In this document: positions 44,001 through 56,442 of the stretch, in pieces | Layout of the letters: each line of letters begins with the position of its first letter | How positions within the stretch are numbered: position 1 is the first letter of the stretch | DNA from: Madurella fahalii | Taxonomy: Eukaryota; Ascomycota; Sordariomycetes; Sordariales | Assembly (NCBI GenBank): GCA_029876055.1 | Contig: CM056878.1 | Span: forward strand, 3,224,001 to 3,288,000 | DNA: 64,000 bases | Reading direction: 5' to 3' | The notes under the pieces: generated by a model | What the model saw: only the letters and a program-made list of their open reading frames with translations | What the model was told of the DNA's origin: nothing | Database searches by the model: none | Position numbers and translations under genes: made by a program

Positions 44001-46106
44001 GCGGCCGCGAGTAGAGCTGCTGAACTGGCAGTGGGAATTTGGCAGCATGCGGTATGTAGTAACACACATGCACGGAACCCCGGATCCTGTCGCGCTCCTC
44101 ACCAGGCTTTGTCGACATCCGATGCGGCCAAGGAACCGATGCTAGGCCCCCGGGGGCCCGGAGCCTCAACGCACTGCAATCAACGTCTGAGTTTCCCCTG
44201 AAGCTCTGTAAGGATGAGGTGTTCCAGCGCTCAGACTGTGTCAATGCAGCCTCATCACCATGCGTGGCGCTACCGACTCACCGTCAGCAGTGCGCCCAAT
44301 GGCCATGGCCGCCCGTTTCACCGCAGATTTGGACTTGGCCGTCAGACTCTGAGCCCACGGGCCGGGGATCGAGTTGACGACGGACGCTGACGAGCCTAAC
44401 GCAGCAACCTAGCAGGCTCCATCCTACCGGGATGGCTGCCGGGGACGGCGAGTCCGAAGACGGTTCACAAAGGAAAGACGGGAGTTTTGATTTCGCGGTG
44501 TGCAAAGTGCACAGCCGGTGGAGCTATGTACCAGACATTTCAGACATTTCCCGCCAAATGTTGGGCCGAAGATCCCTGTCCGGCATCCTTCCTCTCCCAT
44601 GAGATTTACGGCGTACGCCACACGTGGTCCAGATACTCGCTGAAAGTCGACAGCAGAATGCCCGCATCGTTGCGAGCTCAACATTCAGGGACACTGCATG
44701 GCTACATATCATGCCGGCCAGGCCATGGCGTCCTTGGCATGTGCCGCGGAAATCAAATCCCACATCCGCCGTCTGTGGGCGTTCGTCGAACCCCCAAGTC
44801 CCTTCGAGGTCCTTCGACAAGACAAGCTTTTGCCAAGCCCGTCGTCAGTCGATCCTTGACCATTCGTCCTGCGCCCTTGCTTTTTTCGTCTCAACTCTGA
44901 AGTGCACCAGACTGGCTGGCGCCGGGTGTTGTTGTTGCTGCTTTTGGTGTTTTTGGTGGCCCTTTTTTTTTTTTTTTTTCTTTCCTTCTTTCTCCGCCAA
45001 TGCCTTTCCCGGCCAGAGGTTGTTCCGCTAGGCAGTAAGCTCGTACCTAAGTAACTATGACATGTGACGAGAACACATCTCACCACATCCGCTCGAGCAT
45101 CACCTAAGCCTTGTGTGGTAAGAACAACTGGCAAAGCCCTACCAGAGAAGGAGGGGTACAACTGCTGAATCGGAAAAGAAGGTAAATTCGGTTAAAGTAA
45201 ACAAGCGAAGTATACCTACTCTCCCCGGGGAATCATCCCCCGACCAGCTGTCTGCCTTCCCAAGTCATATGAAAGAAATAGATTAAAGCAAGTTCTGAAC
45301 TCAACAGAACTGTCCAACTTGGAAACATGATACACCCTTACACCCTTTTTGCTTCGTTGTGTTCGGTTTACAGTATGGCGATCTGGTATCCCGTGTATCT
45401 CTGGTTCACCCTGCCAGAAGACACGGTTGTGGGTGCCTGCTTTAGGTGGTATTAGGGTGCATCCAGAAAAGCAAGCCACGACTATATCCGCGATGTTGGT
45501 ATGACCAATGAACCAATGTACAAGACTCTCTTTTACTCTACCAAGGTCGTTGGTACTGCTAAGCGCCCAACGAATTGTGTCACGGTGTGGGTGAGAGGGG
45601 TGATTGTGGCAGTGCAAGTTCGGCTCTCAACTCAATAAAATGTGGACATGGCCCAGTAAAACACGGCAAAAGAATGCCTTGCCTTTCATAATTTCTCAAA
45701 ATCTATATCGAAAATTCCAAGTACCCCCTGGAATACTCAAGTATACATCTGCGCAAGAGATGATATCGGTTGGCTAAGAGCTCAGGGGTTCTATCCGCCA
45801 CTGCCTTTCCCACCACCAGCACACTCATCCAAATAGATGGCCTTTTCTGACTTCCCTTGTCCAGTCCCACCTTCATTCTCCCCACCATCACTCATCAGGC
45901 GGCAGAGAAGAATCAAATGGCACTGAAGACGAATGGACAGAAAACCAAAATTACAATTGCCTTGATATCCGTTCCCCCATTTACCCATTGAGATGCCACC
46001 AAAATGGCCCCAACTTAGCAGCGCACCCCCTTGCCGTACTCAATCTTCATCCCCGTTACGCAAGACAGATACTATCATCATCCACCTCAACACAGTCCTC
46101 CCCATC
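41044..46106. other. Gene-free region, 5.1 kb
   Basis: The longest interval without a gene, between the HAL4-like kinase start and the CaMKK-like stop. It starts with the kinase promoter and an A-rich AAAAAAAT tract (41398-41441). Open frames of up to 175 codons occur but lack the local GC third-position bias and splice into nothing I recognise. A T-rich run lies at about 44963-44982. Copies of AGTACATAC lie at 42135 and 43520. No tRNA or transposon was recognised. Confidence 0.5.
41398..41441. repeat. (AAAAAAAT)n A-rich tract
   Basis: Runs of A interrupted by single T at near-regular spacing, 44 bases, in the region upstream of the HAL4-like kinase. Confidence 0.85.
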
Positions 46107-48717
46107 TTAGTCCCGAGCCTGGCTGTCAGCCGTAGCCTGCTCGCCTTCCTCCCTCCCAGCACCAACACCACGGCCGCCATCAGCAGCCGTACTTTTCGCC
46201 TCCAACATAGCCCTCGCCACCAGATCCGCAAATTTCATCCCCTCAGGCTTCCCCAGACCCCCGGCCACCCGAGCAGCAGCGAACAGGCTCCTCGGCGTCA
46301 TCCTCTCCCCCATCGCCTCCTCCGCCCCAGCCCCGGTGGCAGGCCCAGCGCCATCCCCATCGTCCACCCTGTAATACCCCGCCGCCCCCTTCTCCCCCGT
46401 TTCCCCACTCCCATCACCACCATCGACCAACCTAGTCTTGAAATACTGCACCCGTCCTTCCCTGCCTCGCTTATTACTATTACTATGATTACCCGACGAC
46501 GACGATCCCGATCCCGATCCCGACCCCGAAGACGAAACCGACCGCCGGATCCTCTCCACCTCTGCCTCGAACGCCCGGTTGTAGACGTTGAAATCCACCG
46601 CCGTCGGCGAGTCAGACACGGTATCGGCGGCCGGGAGGTCCGCGTCGCTGCCGAAGCTGTCGATCCCGCCTGTTCCGATGCCGAGCAGGAGACGGGGTTC
46701 GGCAGCGGCGGTTGAAGCCGAATCTGTCGGCGAGGACGCGGTGGAAGAAGGGGAGGCGTGGTGTTGGGAGCGCAGGCGGTCGAGGCTGGCCTTGCCGACG
46801 CGGGCGAGGAATTGCTCGCGCTCGCGGAGCAGGTGGGCCGCATACTCGGCAGTGGATTTTTCAGAGGTTGGCTCTGGAGGAGGGGGTTCCGAGGGAGATC
46901 TTGAGTCGGTGTCGTGGGCTTGGGCGTTGCCGAGGCGGATGGATGGGGCTTGTCCCTTGGGCGTCAGGAGGCTCTTGAACTTGGATATTGCTTTCATCTG
47001 GCCGTGAGGGTCAGCTAACGGTGGATGGGCCGTGATGAGAAAGATAAAGCGCATGACTTACAACGCAGATCAAGTGGGACATCCGCCTAGTGAAAGCGTG
47101 GTTCAGCTCGAGGGGGTTTGGAGGGTCGACGGGGTCGGCGCAGTTTTCTTCGGCACTGAGTAAAGGATCTTCGCCCCATTTCGTCACCCATGGATGCTCC
47201 TATGAGGCGGTTAGGGACATCGTGCGCACCCTCCACCAGTTGGCGGCGCTTACCCTGAGCTCTGGCATCTTTATCCTTTTTTCCGGGTCCTTCTCCATCA
47301 GCCTCCCCATCAGATCGACGAAATCCGGATTTTCGTCGGGTGGGAATTTAGGGTCTTCGGTCTTGATCGCCTCGTACATGTCCAGAACTCCGCTACGCTC
47401 AAACGGAATTCTTCCGTAGCGCAAGCAATAGAGGGACACGCCCATGGACCAGATGTCGGCTGCTTTGCCGGAGACGTCGCCGTGTTTCGCAATACACAGT
47501 TCGGGGGGCAGGAATGCCGGCGAGCCTGCCGACTTGGATGTTCTCATATCCTTGGCCTTTTCAAACATCTCGGACACGCCAAAGTCGACAATCTTGAGGA
47601 CGTCATCCTCGGTGAGCAGGAGGTTCTCGGGCTTGATGTCGCGATGGAGGACGCCCTGCGAGTGCACTAACGTCCTTGCGTGAGTACGTGGTCACTGATA
47701 AGACTGGGATGGGAAGACTCACAGTACTCTATGCCGAGAATCAAGTCTCGGAACCAATGGCGGCATGTCTCCTCCGGGTAGGGGGTAGCGGATTCGCCGA
47801 GGCCAACCTTCATGACAACACCCTTTTTGCACATCTCCAGGACCATGTACACGGTATCCTCCTCAGGGTCGTCCAGCACTTCGATCAGCTGTACGAGATT
47901 GGGATGGTTTAGCTTCTTCATGATTGCAACCTCTTCGCGGATGAGGAACAGGGCGTCCTTGGCCTCCTTGGCTCGGTAATCGGAAAAGCCAGGATTGGCG
48001 GTATCCGGGGCGCCAAAGCCAGCCCGAGGCGGGAAGCGGCCAAAATGTCTTGGGCCCTGGCGGAGGATATTTGACTGGGCACGTTTCCTAAGACGTGTTT
48101 TCGAGAAAGCTTTGACGGCCTGTTCAAAGGGTCAGCACCTCGTTCAGTATCGACTGGGCGAGGAGGGAACGCACGAATTCGCGACCGAATTGGTCGGTGG
48201 CCAGGTGTACGGCGCCGTACGAGCCACGGCCTATCTCCTCTCTGATAACGTATTGGTTGATGCGGTGATGCGTGTAGCCCTCCGAGTCATCGCTGGTGTA
48301 CTCTGAGCGTGCGTTGAGCGTCTCCTGCGTGACTTGTCAGCGCGCGCGCGCCCACGTCAGCCGATGTGGTTTATTGCACACCTTGATCTCACGATGCACC
48401 GAGGGCGTCCTCCTGTGATGTCTCATGGGGCTCTGAAAGCGCTGCACATCTGGAGGCGCCGAACTTGGGCAAAGCCCCGTCAGCAGGCATTTCACAGGAA
48501 AATAGACACGGACCTACCGAGGATGTATCAAGGCAGGCTTCTCATCAGGGTCGCCATGGAATTCAACGGATATGCCCGGCGAGGCCAAGCCCGGGGCGAT
48601 CGCCGTGAGCGCGGGAGGCGCCATTGCCTCCGTATCGCCCACTCGGGGGCGCAGCGGTGTAGTGTACGTGGTCGGGCGGGCTCGTGGATTGCGTTGATCC
48701 TCCGTGTCATCGGTCAT
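46107..48717 (-). CDS. CaMKK/Ssp1-type serine/threonine kinase
   Basis: Seven exons (48518-48717, 48382-48463, 48175-48324, 47723-48119, 47254-47666, 47062-47199, 46107-46997) encode 756 residues. The kinase domain (about 100-400) has the loop GRGSYGAVHLATDQFG, lysine in AVKAF, HRDIKPENLLL, KIVDFGVSEMFE and a CaMKK-type activation segment SKSAGSPAFLPPELC. It ends EHPWVTKWGEDPLL. The C-terminal ~300 residues are disordered with Ser-Gly repeats. S. pombe Ssp1 and yeast Sak1/Tos3/Elm1 phosphorylate and activate AMPK (Snf1/Ssp2), so a role as upstream AMPK kinase is likely but inferred. The first intron uses the acceptor after CCCAAG (48464); the nearer-looking CTCCAG would break the frame. Confidence 0.9.
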
Positions 48718-49972
48718 CCTTATACTCTCCACTTGTGGTGAGAACAGGTGGCAGAAGATATCAGAGATTCTCTAGACACAAATATCGCAGAGGGCGCTCC
48801 TGGGGGGAAGTGGGACGCTTTCGACCGGCCGAGACCTCGTGCGTTTGGCGCTTGGCCGCCTTTGATTGCGGCCTTGCGGGGCGTGCGTGGGATGCTCGAG
48901 TGAGCGAAGATGTGGGCGTGTGTGGCAGGCCTTGGAATGGTGCCTCGGCATGGGTAGCCGCTGCTGCCGCTGCGTTCTTCCACAGGAGTAACGGCTCGAC
49001 ACGAATTCGGGAAATTATATGCTTTTGAACTCGCGAAGACGGCGCACTACCCCCCAAGTCGCTTAATAAAGGGCGAGAGCTGTGACGGTGCTGAAGCTGG
49101 AATTGAGTCGCCCAATGACCACCACAGAGGCGGCAAGGCTCGCGGTCCCTGGTTTGATGTTAAGAAATTAAAGTGCCGGCCAACAGTTCAAATCTCATTA
49201 AAGATGGCCGTTCAAGCATGCTGCTGAACAGGCAAGGGTGTGTGTCGAGTTATGTAGGTACCCCAGCTGGGTCGACGGCATCTCGACTTCAAAGCTCCTC
49301 GGGGAGTCGCCCACTCACAGAGCAGCATTGTCTCGTAGGGCAACCCTCCCGGATCGCAACCCTGCCCCTCCACACCCCCCACCAACTACCCCGCACCCCT
49401 GCTCTTCCCTGAGAGCCTCAGGGACATGGTGCAAAACGGGCCTGAACGGGCCTGAACGGGCCTGAACGGACCTGAACGGACCTGAACGGACCTGAACGGA
49501 CCTGAACGCACCTGAGCGGACCTGGAATGCTGTAACTTGATTCGCGTTTTGGCCGAATTCTTTTGGCTTGAGGATAAGGTCGAATTTGGAACAAATCTCA
49601 CGGCTATGGCCCAGCAATTTGCCTAGGGCACCTCAGCCTTAGTTAGCCCTGGCAGGGTCGTAATCCTACTACTCAGCAACTACCGCACAGTGCAGGGGCC
49701 AAGGCAAGCACAGGGTAGCCTGCATGTGCCCGTGCCAGGGATGATGGTGAGACCTCGCATAACCGATCAATCAGCGGCAAGCGCCGCGCAAACCACAGGA
49801 ATCGTGACGACGCTCCGATTTGAAGAAACCCGACAACCCTCCCGTGCCCGCCGGCTGAACCCCCCGACCGTCTCTACGCCGTACCTGCCGGCATCACATT
49901 CTGTCCCGGCCTCGCGTCCCCGGCGCGAACTCCGCTTCCGCCCTGGGGACCTCCCCAGCCCGATAGAACGCC
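48718..49972. other. Divergent intergenic region between the CaMKK-like gene and BET5
   Basis: 1.25 kb with no coding gene. It contains the decamer minisatellite at 49441-49525. Promoters of both flanking genes must lie here. Confidence 0.55.
49441..49525. repeat. 10-bp minisatellite CCTGAACGGR, 8 copies
   Basis: Eight decamers in perfect register from 49441 to 49520 plus a partial ninth. Copies 1-3 end in G or change to A at position 10. Copies 4-6 are identical. Copy 7 has GC for GG and copy 8 has GAGC. The 10-bp period equals one helical turn. Confidence 0.95.
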
Positions 49973-50611
49973 ATGGTCGTCTACTCGTTCTACATCTTCG
50001 ACCGGCATAGTACGTTTGTCAAAGGGCCCCGGGAAGAACAACCCAACCCCCCCCTAACATAGCCACTCCTCCCAGCGGAATGCATCTACTCCAAGTCATG
50101 GGTACCGCCGTCCCAGCCCCATGATGCCACGGCCACTGCCAACGGCACGACCACAGCCAAGTCCTCGTCGTCGTCGGCCGCCAACGACGCCAAGCTCATC
50201 TTCGGCACCGTCTTCTCGCTCCGCAACATGGTGCGTAAGCTGGGCGGCGACGACGACGCCTTTGTCAGCTACCGCACCGCCCAGTACAAGCTGCACTACT
50301 ACGAGACGGCGAGCAACCTGCGCCTGGTCATGCTGACTGACACGGCCACGCTGAGCATGCGCAACGTGCTGCACCAGATCTACATCAACCTGTGGGTTGA
50401 GTATGGTATGCATCCGAAACACAATCTGCAACCGGAGGTCGTGTGGGATTGGGGATAGGAATAGGGGTAGGGATCAGTGATATTTATTAACATTTGTGAT
50501 ACTGCAGTCGTCAAGAATCCGCTTTCCCCGGTCGAGCACAAGGGCGGTCAGGGTGTGAGGAACGAGCTGTTTGAGCTGGGCCTGGATCAATTCATCAGGG
50601 GGTTAATGTGA
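49973..50611 (+). CDS. bet5: TRAPP complex subunit Bet5 (TRAPPC1)
   Basis: Exons 49973-50009, 50076-50405 and 50508-50611 encode 156 residues, close to yeast Bet5 (159). The longin-like fold is seen in MVVYSFYIFDRH, a variable Ala/Thr/Ser loop after SKSWVPP, LIFGTVFSLRNMVRKLGG, YKLHYYETASNLRLVMLTD and the C-terminal VVKNPLSPVEH, ending FELGLDQFIRGLM. Bet5 is a core subunit of the TRAPP complexes that activate Rab GTPases in ER-to-Golgi traffic. Splice phases all close. The first exon is only 37 nt. Confidence 0.95.
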
Positions 50612-51191
50612 GGAGTCGATACGGGGCCGAGTGAGGGACGGGAAAGGTTGGATAACGGCCGGTGGTAAGAGACCTCTGTACAAGCTCGGGCCTCCGACAG
50701 AGCCAATGCCACGCATCCGGTACCCCTACGATGCGGACGACACCACGACAGCTGACGCTGCTGAAGCTCGGAGACAGGTGGGGAAGCCGGGACAGCTAGC
50801 ATCGAGGTAGACTGCGGCTCGAAGACTTCAAGTGGTAGAGGTCTTGCCTTATGGTTGGAGCGAGGGCTTAGCGTTGTTCCTGTAGATAGATACCCTGAAG
50901 CCATGATTACATGCCCACGTTATTAATATCAAACCGGGCATATATTCCAACACCATTCCAGATTCCCGACTACACACATACCGATGAACTACTTGAAATC
51001 GTGAAACCAAACCCGAGGCTTGTATGTAATTTGTGCCCTGTCTGCCGCATGCTAACCATATTCTACCCAAGGAACAGGTATAAACCTCCGAGAAATACAA
51101 TGCGTTCATGTCGGCGAATCAAAACCCTCTCTTCCTCATCCATTTGACTCCCAAAACCTGCCGATAGATAATACACATCTATATCAAATCC
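50612..51191. other. Convergent intergenic region
   Basis: 580 bp between the stops of BET5 (+) and PEX3 (-). Nothing recognised beyond 3' flanks. Confidence 0.5.
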
Positions 51192-51831
51192 TCACCTCCC
51201 CTCAGCAGCACTGTTTGCCCTCTGCCACGCGCTATGGAAGCTCGCATCATCCGCGTCATCCACAAAGAGAAAACTACTATCCCCGGCCCTCCCGTTCCCG
51301 CCCGAGGATACCTGACTCTGCCTCATTCCCTGATTTCCCCCACCCTGCTCCTTACCCGAGCCGTGGCCGTGGCCGTGGCCGTGGCCATGGCCGTGCTCCT
51401 CCACCTCCTCATCCCCTGCAATCTCGGCCTGCCAATTGCTCGAGTACACGACGGCCGCGAACCCTTCCAGGTCCCTCACCGACTCCATCGCCTGGAGGTA
51501 CTCGTTCGGCATGCCGTTGCCGATCGCGTGTGCCTGGCGGGTGAGGACGCTCAAGATCTTGGGAAGCAGCACGGCACGGCTGACGCCCCCCGGACCCCCG
51601 GGAGTTGAAGGCAGGGGGTCGACGTGCGAGGCCGTGACGGTGGGGGTGTCAAAGACCCCCGTGGTGAGCTTCTGCTCCAGCAGGAGGCCGAATCCGGCGT
51701 CCAGGAGCTGGGTGAGCACGATCGAGAAGGTGGGGGAATCGATCAGATCTGCGGTTTCGTCCAGCAGGCGGCGGAGGGAGGCGGCGGAGGAGGGGGATGC
51801 GGGCGAGGTTGGAGACTGAGAGGGGGATTGC

Positions 51832-51862
<31 letters not shown>

Positions 51863-53082
51863 GGTGGTGGTCGTGGTGGTGGGGGAGGGAGTCTGGGGGT
51901 GATGGATCGAGGATGCCCGACTCGCGGAGGACGAATTCCTCCATGTTGGCGGGCGGCAAGAGGAAGGGGAGCCAGGCGGTGCCGACGCCGCTCCCGGGCG
52001 CGCTGCCCTCCACCAGGCTGCGCACGTCGCGCGTGAGTTTGGAGAAGGTGTCGAGCGTGACCGTGTCGCGCGGGCTGAGGTGGCCAAAGACTTGGCGCAC
52101 GGCGCCCTCGACGCGCTGCATCACGTCCACCCAGCCGCGGTTCAACAGCCACCAGCTGAAGGTGAGGTACTTGCGGTTGACGTCGAAGTCGGTGCCGTAG
52201 GCTTGCTCCGGGCTGTCGTCGTCGTTATTCTCAAGATTGATGGTCGCTTGGGTGCCGCCCGTCGCCAGCGAGACGACGCTGGAGAGGTAGCTGCGCCGGC
52301 CGAGAAGGTTGAGTTGTATCCTTGTCAGCATCGTGAGGAGCCCGAGGGTGTAGAGGAGGGTGTAAGCTCTCGTGATTGCTGTTTGTGAGAAAGGGACTGC
52401 GTTAGCATGTGCGAGAGAAGAAGTGTGTCCTTTGGTGTGAGCCTACAGCTTATCGTCAGATCATCCCAGAGCTGCCTCTTGGTCTTGCGTGCCTTCTGCG
52501 GCGTCAAGAGCCCCTCCTGCGGTGCCCCGGCAGGCCCGCTGCCCGTGGCCGCGCTGGATAATGGCGTTGGCATCGAGGTCTGGCTCGCATGCATGCCAGC
52601 CTCGCTCGGGGCGCTCGCACTGATGATGCTGCGGCCGTCGTCGTCGGTCGCATTCGCCTCGGACGTGCTGGGCGGGCTGGTGGAACCGACGCTCCGGGTC
52701 CTGGCAGCGGCCGAGCCCTTCATCTGCTGGATTTCATACGTGATCTTCTCAGTGTTCATGGCCTCGAGGATGTTCGTCGTTGCGGTTGGGAGGAGGGCGA
52801 GGACGGTGAAGGTGCAGTCCTCCTGGTTCTGCTCGAAGCGGCGGCGCAAGCTGTGCAGCGTCGCGGTTAGCCCAAAGCTATGTGGGATTCGGCGCGCTTC
52901 AATGGGGCATGGACGAGGGCGTACTTTTCCTTGGCGATGCGGTCGCTGCTCATGCGCTCGCGCGCATCTCTGAGCTTGCCCAGGACATAGCTGGTGACGA
53001 CGTAACCGGCGCCGACGACGCCCAAGCCGATGGCGATGGGCGTGCGGTTGCGCTTGAACCACCTCCGCGTTGCTGCCAGCAT
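51192..53082 (-). CDS. pex3: Peroxin 3 (PEX3)
   Basis: Exons 52925-53082, 52447-52850 and 51192-52378 encode 582 residues. A basic start (MLAATRRWFKRNRTP) precedes a membrane segment (IAIGLGVVGAGYVVTSYVLG, about residues 16-35), the peroxisomal membrane anchor. Conserved blocks follow: KENLRRRFEQNQEDCTFTVL, ISSITRAYTLLYTLGLLTML and TRIQLNLLGRRSYLSSVVSL, each spanning or next to a splice join. Pex3 docks Pex19 and is needed for insertion of peroxisomal membrane proteins. Species-specific inserts include a poly-Gln tract (Q12, TTG repeats at 51829-51865 on the plus strand) and a (GH)n tract coded by GCCGTG hexamers at 51358-51400. Branch site GCTAAC is visible in the introns. Confidence 0.95.
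51829..51865. repeat. (TTG)n run coding poly-Gln in PEX3
   Basis: About 12 TTG triplets on the plus strand, read as CAA on the minus strand. Uniform codons suggest recent slippage. Confidence 0.9.
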
Positions 53083-53772
53083 GGTGTTTTCGGCCGATGC
53101 TAGACTCTGCCGGTAGAGCATGTGCCTGTGGTCGTTTAGTGTCGGGCTGGCTGCACGCCAGGCTGGGACTGCAACTTCAACGACCAGCCGCTGCGGCTGC
53201 TGCCCAGTCTCCAATGGCTCGGGTGCTGCTGCTCCGCTGCAGGCTAACCTCGGCACGGGCGCGCCCTGATAGGGCTGATACCGAGCCTGGGGTAACTGCG
53301 GCTGACCCTAACCCTCGCCCCTTTTGGCCTGCTCATACTGTGCCGCATCCAGGGATGGTGATCGCTGTTTGGGGTTGCAAGGCAGGAACAGGCTGGGGGT
53401 ATCACGAGAACTCAACTCGGCGTCCGGTCAGATACGTCACGCTCCAGGCTGCGCTCTCCCGGACTTTCCGGCGTGTCGGCAACCTCATCATCATAAAAAG
53501 CCGGGTGATTGACAATTGCAATCGCCGACGAGAGAATCCCATCCAGCATCGCAGTGGGGGGCTTCCTGGGCCACGCTCAAATCCCGGGGTTCAGTGTCAC
53601 GCAAGCTCGGACACTCCACAAAGCCAACGTCACAACGTCACAGGCTCATTTCGCTCCCTCATCCCGCATCCGAATCTCAGCTGCCCCTCAATTGCGTTGC
53701 CCCTCAGTCCACTTTGAGCATCGCTCCCACGCCGCACAACACGGGTCCCCAAGCAGTCGGAAACACCTCACA
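53083..53772. promoter_or_regulatory. Divergent promoter region of PEX3 and ATG101
   Basis: 690 bp between two divergent starts. It contains ACCCTAACCCT at 53305-53315, a two-unit telomere-like (telobox) site. Both promoters must lie here. Confidence 0.55.
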
Positions 53773-54624
53773 ATGGATCAGCGCGGCGCCCTCGAGTTCA
53801 CGCTCGAAGCTTTCGCCGACCCTAATTCTGTGCGCGATGTCGTTCGTGGTAAGCTGCTAGACCGAGCGAAGCGAGGGCTTTGTTGCCCCTGTGCCCCTGT
53901 GCCCCTCCCCACCAACCTCACCGTCCCCGGGCACGCTGGGTTCAGCACCACCACGCAACACTGCCAATGCCTTGAAGATGCTGACAGAGTTTCTATTAAG
54001 GGATCCTCCAAACAATCTTTTTCCTCCGCTTCTTCCCATCCGTTCTCCCACAAACCCGCGACGTGCTGGGGCTCGAGCTCGCCTACGTCCCCGAAGCCGA
54101 GATCGAGACGCTCATCGACCAGCGGGTGACCGCCCTCGTGCGGCAGCTCGAATCGGAGCGCCATCAGACGCCCACCAGCGGTCTAGGCATCACACCCCCC
54201 AGCGCGGGCAGCGGGCGGGGTCAGATCACGGTGCAGTTCTTTGAAAAGCGCCGGCGCAAGACGTGGTACAACATGCGCGGGGACGACGAGGTCTGCTGGG
54301 AGAGATGGACGGTCAAGGTCACTGTTGCTGAGCCGAGGACAGAAGGGGGTGCGTTTCTCCCCATATGTTCGCATCCAATTCCCATCCCCGACTAACCTGA
54401 CCGAAAAAAATTTCCCAGAGCGCGCTAAGGTCCGCAAAGCCTCGGAAACTACCCTGCACAACACAATCCTCAAGGCTGTCACTCTTGCCAACGCGCACAA
54501 GGACCACATCCCGCCCATCACCACTACCGAATCGAACCCTTTTCCCTACCAGATCAACATTGGCAGCCAACACCACCAAAAGGAGGCGGCGTCGGGTTGG
54601 GCCACACGCATGGGCATCTACTAG
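53773..54624 (+). CDS. atg101: Autophagy-related protein 101
   Basis: Exons 53773-53848, 54001-54348 and 54419-54624 encode 209 residues. The HORMA-fold protein has LEFTLEAFADPNSVRDVVRG joined to ILQTIFFLRFFPSVLPQTRD. The loop region is EKRRRKTWYNMRGDDEVCWE, then RWTVKVTVAEPRTEGERAKV and KDHIPPITTTESNPFPYQI. ATG101 stabilises Atg13 in the Atg1/ULK initiation complex in fungi that lack the Atg29-Atg31 arrangement of budding yeast. The first exon is 76 nt. Branch sites GCTGAC and CTAACCTGAC are visible. Confidence 0.96.
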
Positions 54625-56233
54625 GCCAAGATACCCTATCGTTGTCGCCACTAATCTCATCTAGGAGTTAGTTGGTATGGCTATTTGCGCTTATGTGCGC
54701 GGACATGTTCGTTTCACACCGCTTTGCTGGCTTGCCCTTATGGTTGTCATAGGTTATTTGTTACGTTTTTGAGGGGCCATGCGAAGGAAACAACAAGGCG
54801 GGAAGCAGAAAGGATGGGAAGTAATGCGCCCGTTGTTTTATGGCGTGTTGGTGGAGATGGAAGACAGACGGATGGGCAGAGGGGAACCACAACAGAAACG
54901 GCGGACCAACCTGGGCATGGGATCAGGCGTTTTACGGTTCATTTACCAGTGGAGTACAAGATAGAAGCGGGTTGCGGTGGTTCTGGCTCACGATTTCATC
55001 ATCGTCGAAACGGGTTGGGATTTCCTGGTATCGGTCAGACAGCAGCGTTTTCTCATTTTCTTTCCCTTTTGAGAGTCAGGTTCGAGATACCCACAATGAA
55101 CATGAATTAGACTTGAGTTCTGGAGCTTCGTGTGAGTAAGCAAGCGGAAAGGACGGTAGGCATGTCCTGAGCATACGCAAAGAAAAGCAAATACGGGGGA
55201 GTCAACAATCTATTTACCCCTATCACGTCGCGGTAGGGGAGGAAACAGAATTACATCGAATAGAGCCCAGGGCCATCAAGGCCGAAAGTACAACAGATCG
55301 CAACGCTCAGTTTGCCTGCACAACCCATAAAAAAGAACTCAATTGACCGATCAAGCACCGGCGAAGAAGCACAACAAAGCGCTGAGTAATCCATAGCCTC
55401 GAATCATAGGTGGGACAGAGACGAAAAATGAGACCAGGCCCGGCCGCAAAGGATCAACCCCATCCCAAGCCAAGCACACAGGCAAAAGCAAGCAGGTAAA
55501 GCCAAAGCCGCGCCGCTCCCAGGGGACATTGGAACCAACTGTCCATCGCCCATCGCCGCCCCTTTATCCTGAGAAAGGTCCATCCGAAATCCGGTCCAGT
55601 CCCTAAGAGAGCCCCGAACCAAACTGCAAAGCCAAAGTCAAATACCAATACCAATATCAAATACGTATTTCCCTACGCGCAAGAACGAACCGAAACAACG
55701 TTAATCTCGCAGCAAATCGAAAGAGGAAAAAGAAAGAAAAAAGAAAAGTAAAGAAAAGAGAAAACTCCCCCGAAAAAATCCAGTCCCCCAAAATCGCTAC
55801 CCGACCCGCAAAGTAAAACAAAAGGACTCCCGAATTTACCCCCTAAGCTTGCCGACAGCAAACAAAATATCCCCGACTATGACTCCCGGAATGCTATGCC
55901 CCTTTGCGCTGTGATTGGTTATATACCCCCGGTGACCCCGAATACCTTTGGCTCCAGACATTTCCTCATTATTATCGTGACAGCAACAACAAAATGTATC
56001 AATCAAATCCCAACCCCCCTATTCCCTAATCAACCAACAAATCTCATGTTAGGCAAACAACAAAAATGTCAAAGCCAAAATAGCCGTGGGGCGCCGGTCG
56101 GAGGGTATATCCATCTCCTCCCCTCTCTTTTCTTCTGGTCTTTTCCCCCAAGATCCACGAGAGGGGGAAAAAAAGGGCAAGACAGTCAAAGTAGTCCGGG
56201 GTTCAAGAAGACGCCAGATACAGTAAGCAAGGG

Positions 56234-56279
<46 letters not shown>

Positions 56280-56442
56280 GCGTGTGATGTTGTCGTCGTC
56301 AGTCGTAACAGTCGTGAGCAGTAGCATATCCCAGATGCTGAAGATCATGGCCCGCAAAGCAAGATGGGACGCCGGAAGAAATGACCCCGGACAGAGACCA
56401 AGCCCAGCGTGTCCCGCTCAACCAACGGAAGTGGGGCACGAT
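54625..56442. other. Convergent intergenic region, 1.8 kb
   Basis: Between the stops of ATG101 (+) and the forkhead gene (-). Contains the (TG)n tract at 56236-56274 and A-rich stretches around 55720-55770. No gene recognised; part is likely the long 3'UTR of the forkhead gene. Confidence 0.5.
56236..56274. repeat. (TG)n microsatellite
   Basis: About 19 uninterrupted TG dinucleotides, 170 bp beyond the forkhead stop codon. Confidence 0.95.

Noticed and set aside
45216..45617. 133-codon minus-strand frame in the gene-free region
   Set aside because: No domain, weak codon bias, and AT-rich surroundings without splice signals.
49315..49617. Frame coding a repeated RSVQVRSGPF-like peptide
   Set aside because: The peptide repeat simply reflects the 10-bp minisatellite read in three frames. 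No start context, signal peptide or splice sites support it.
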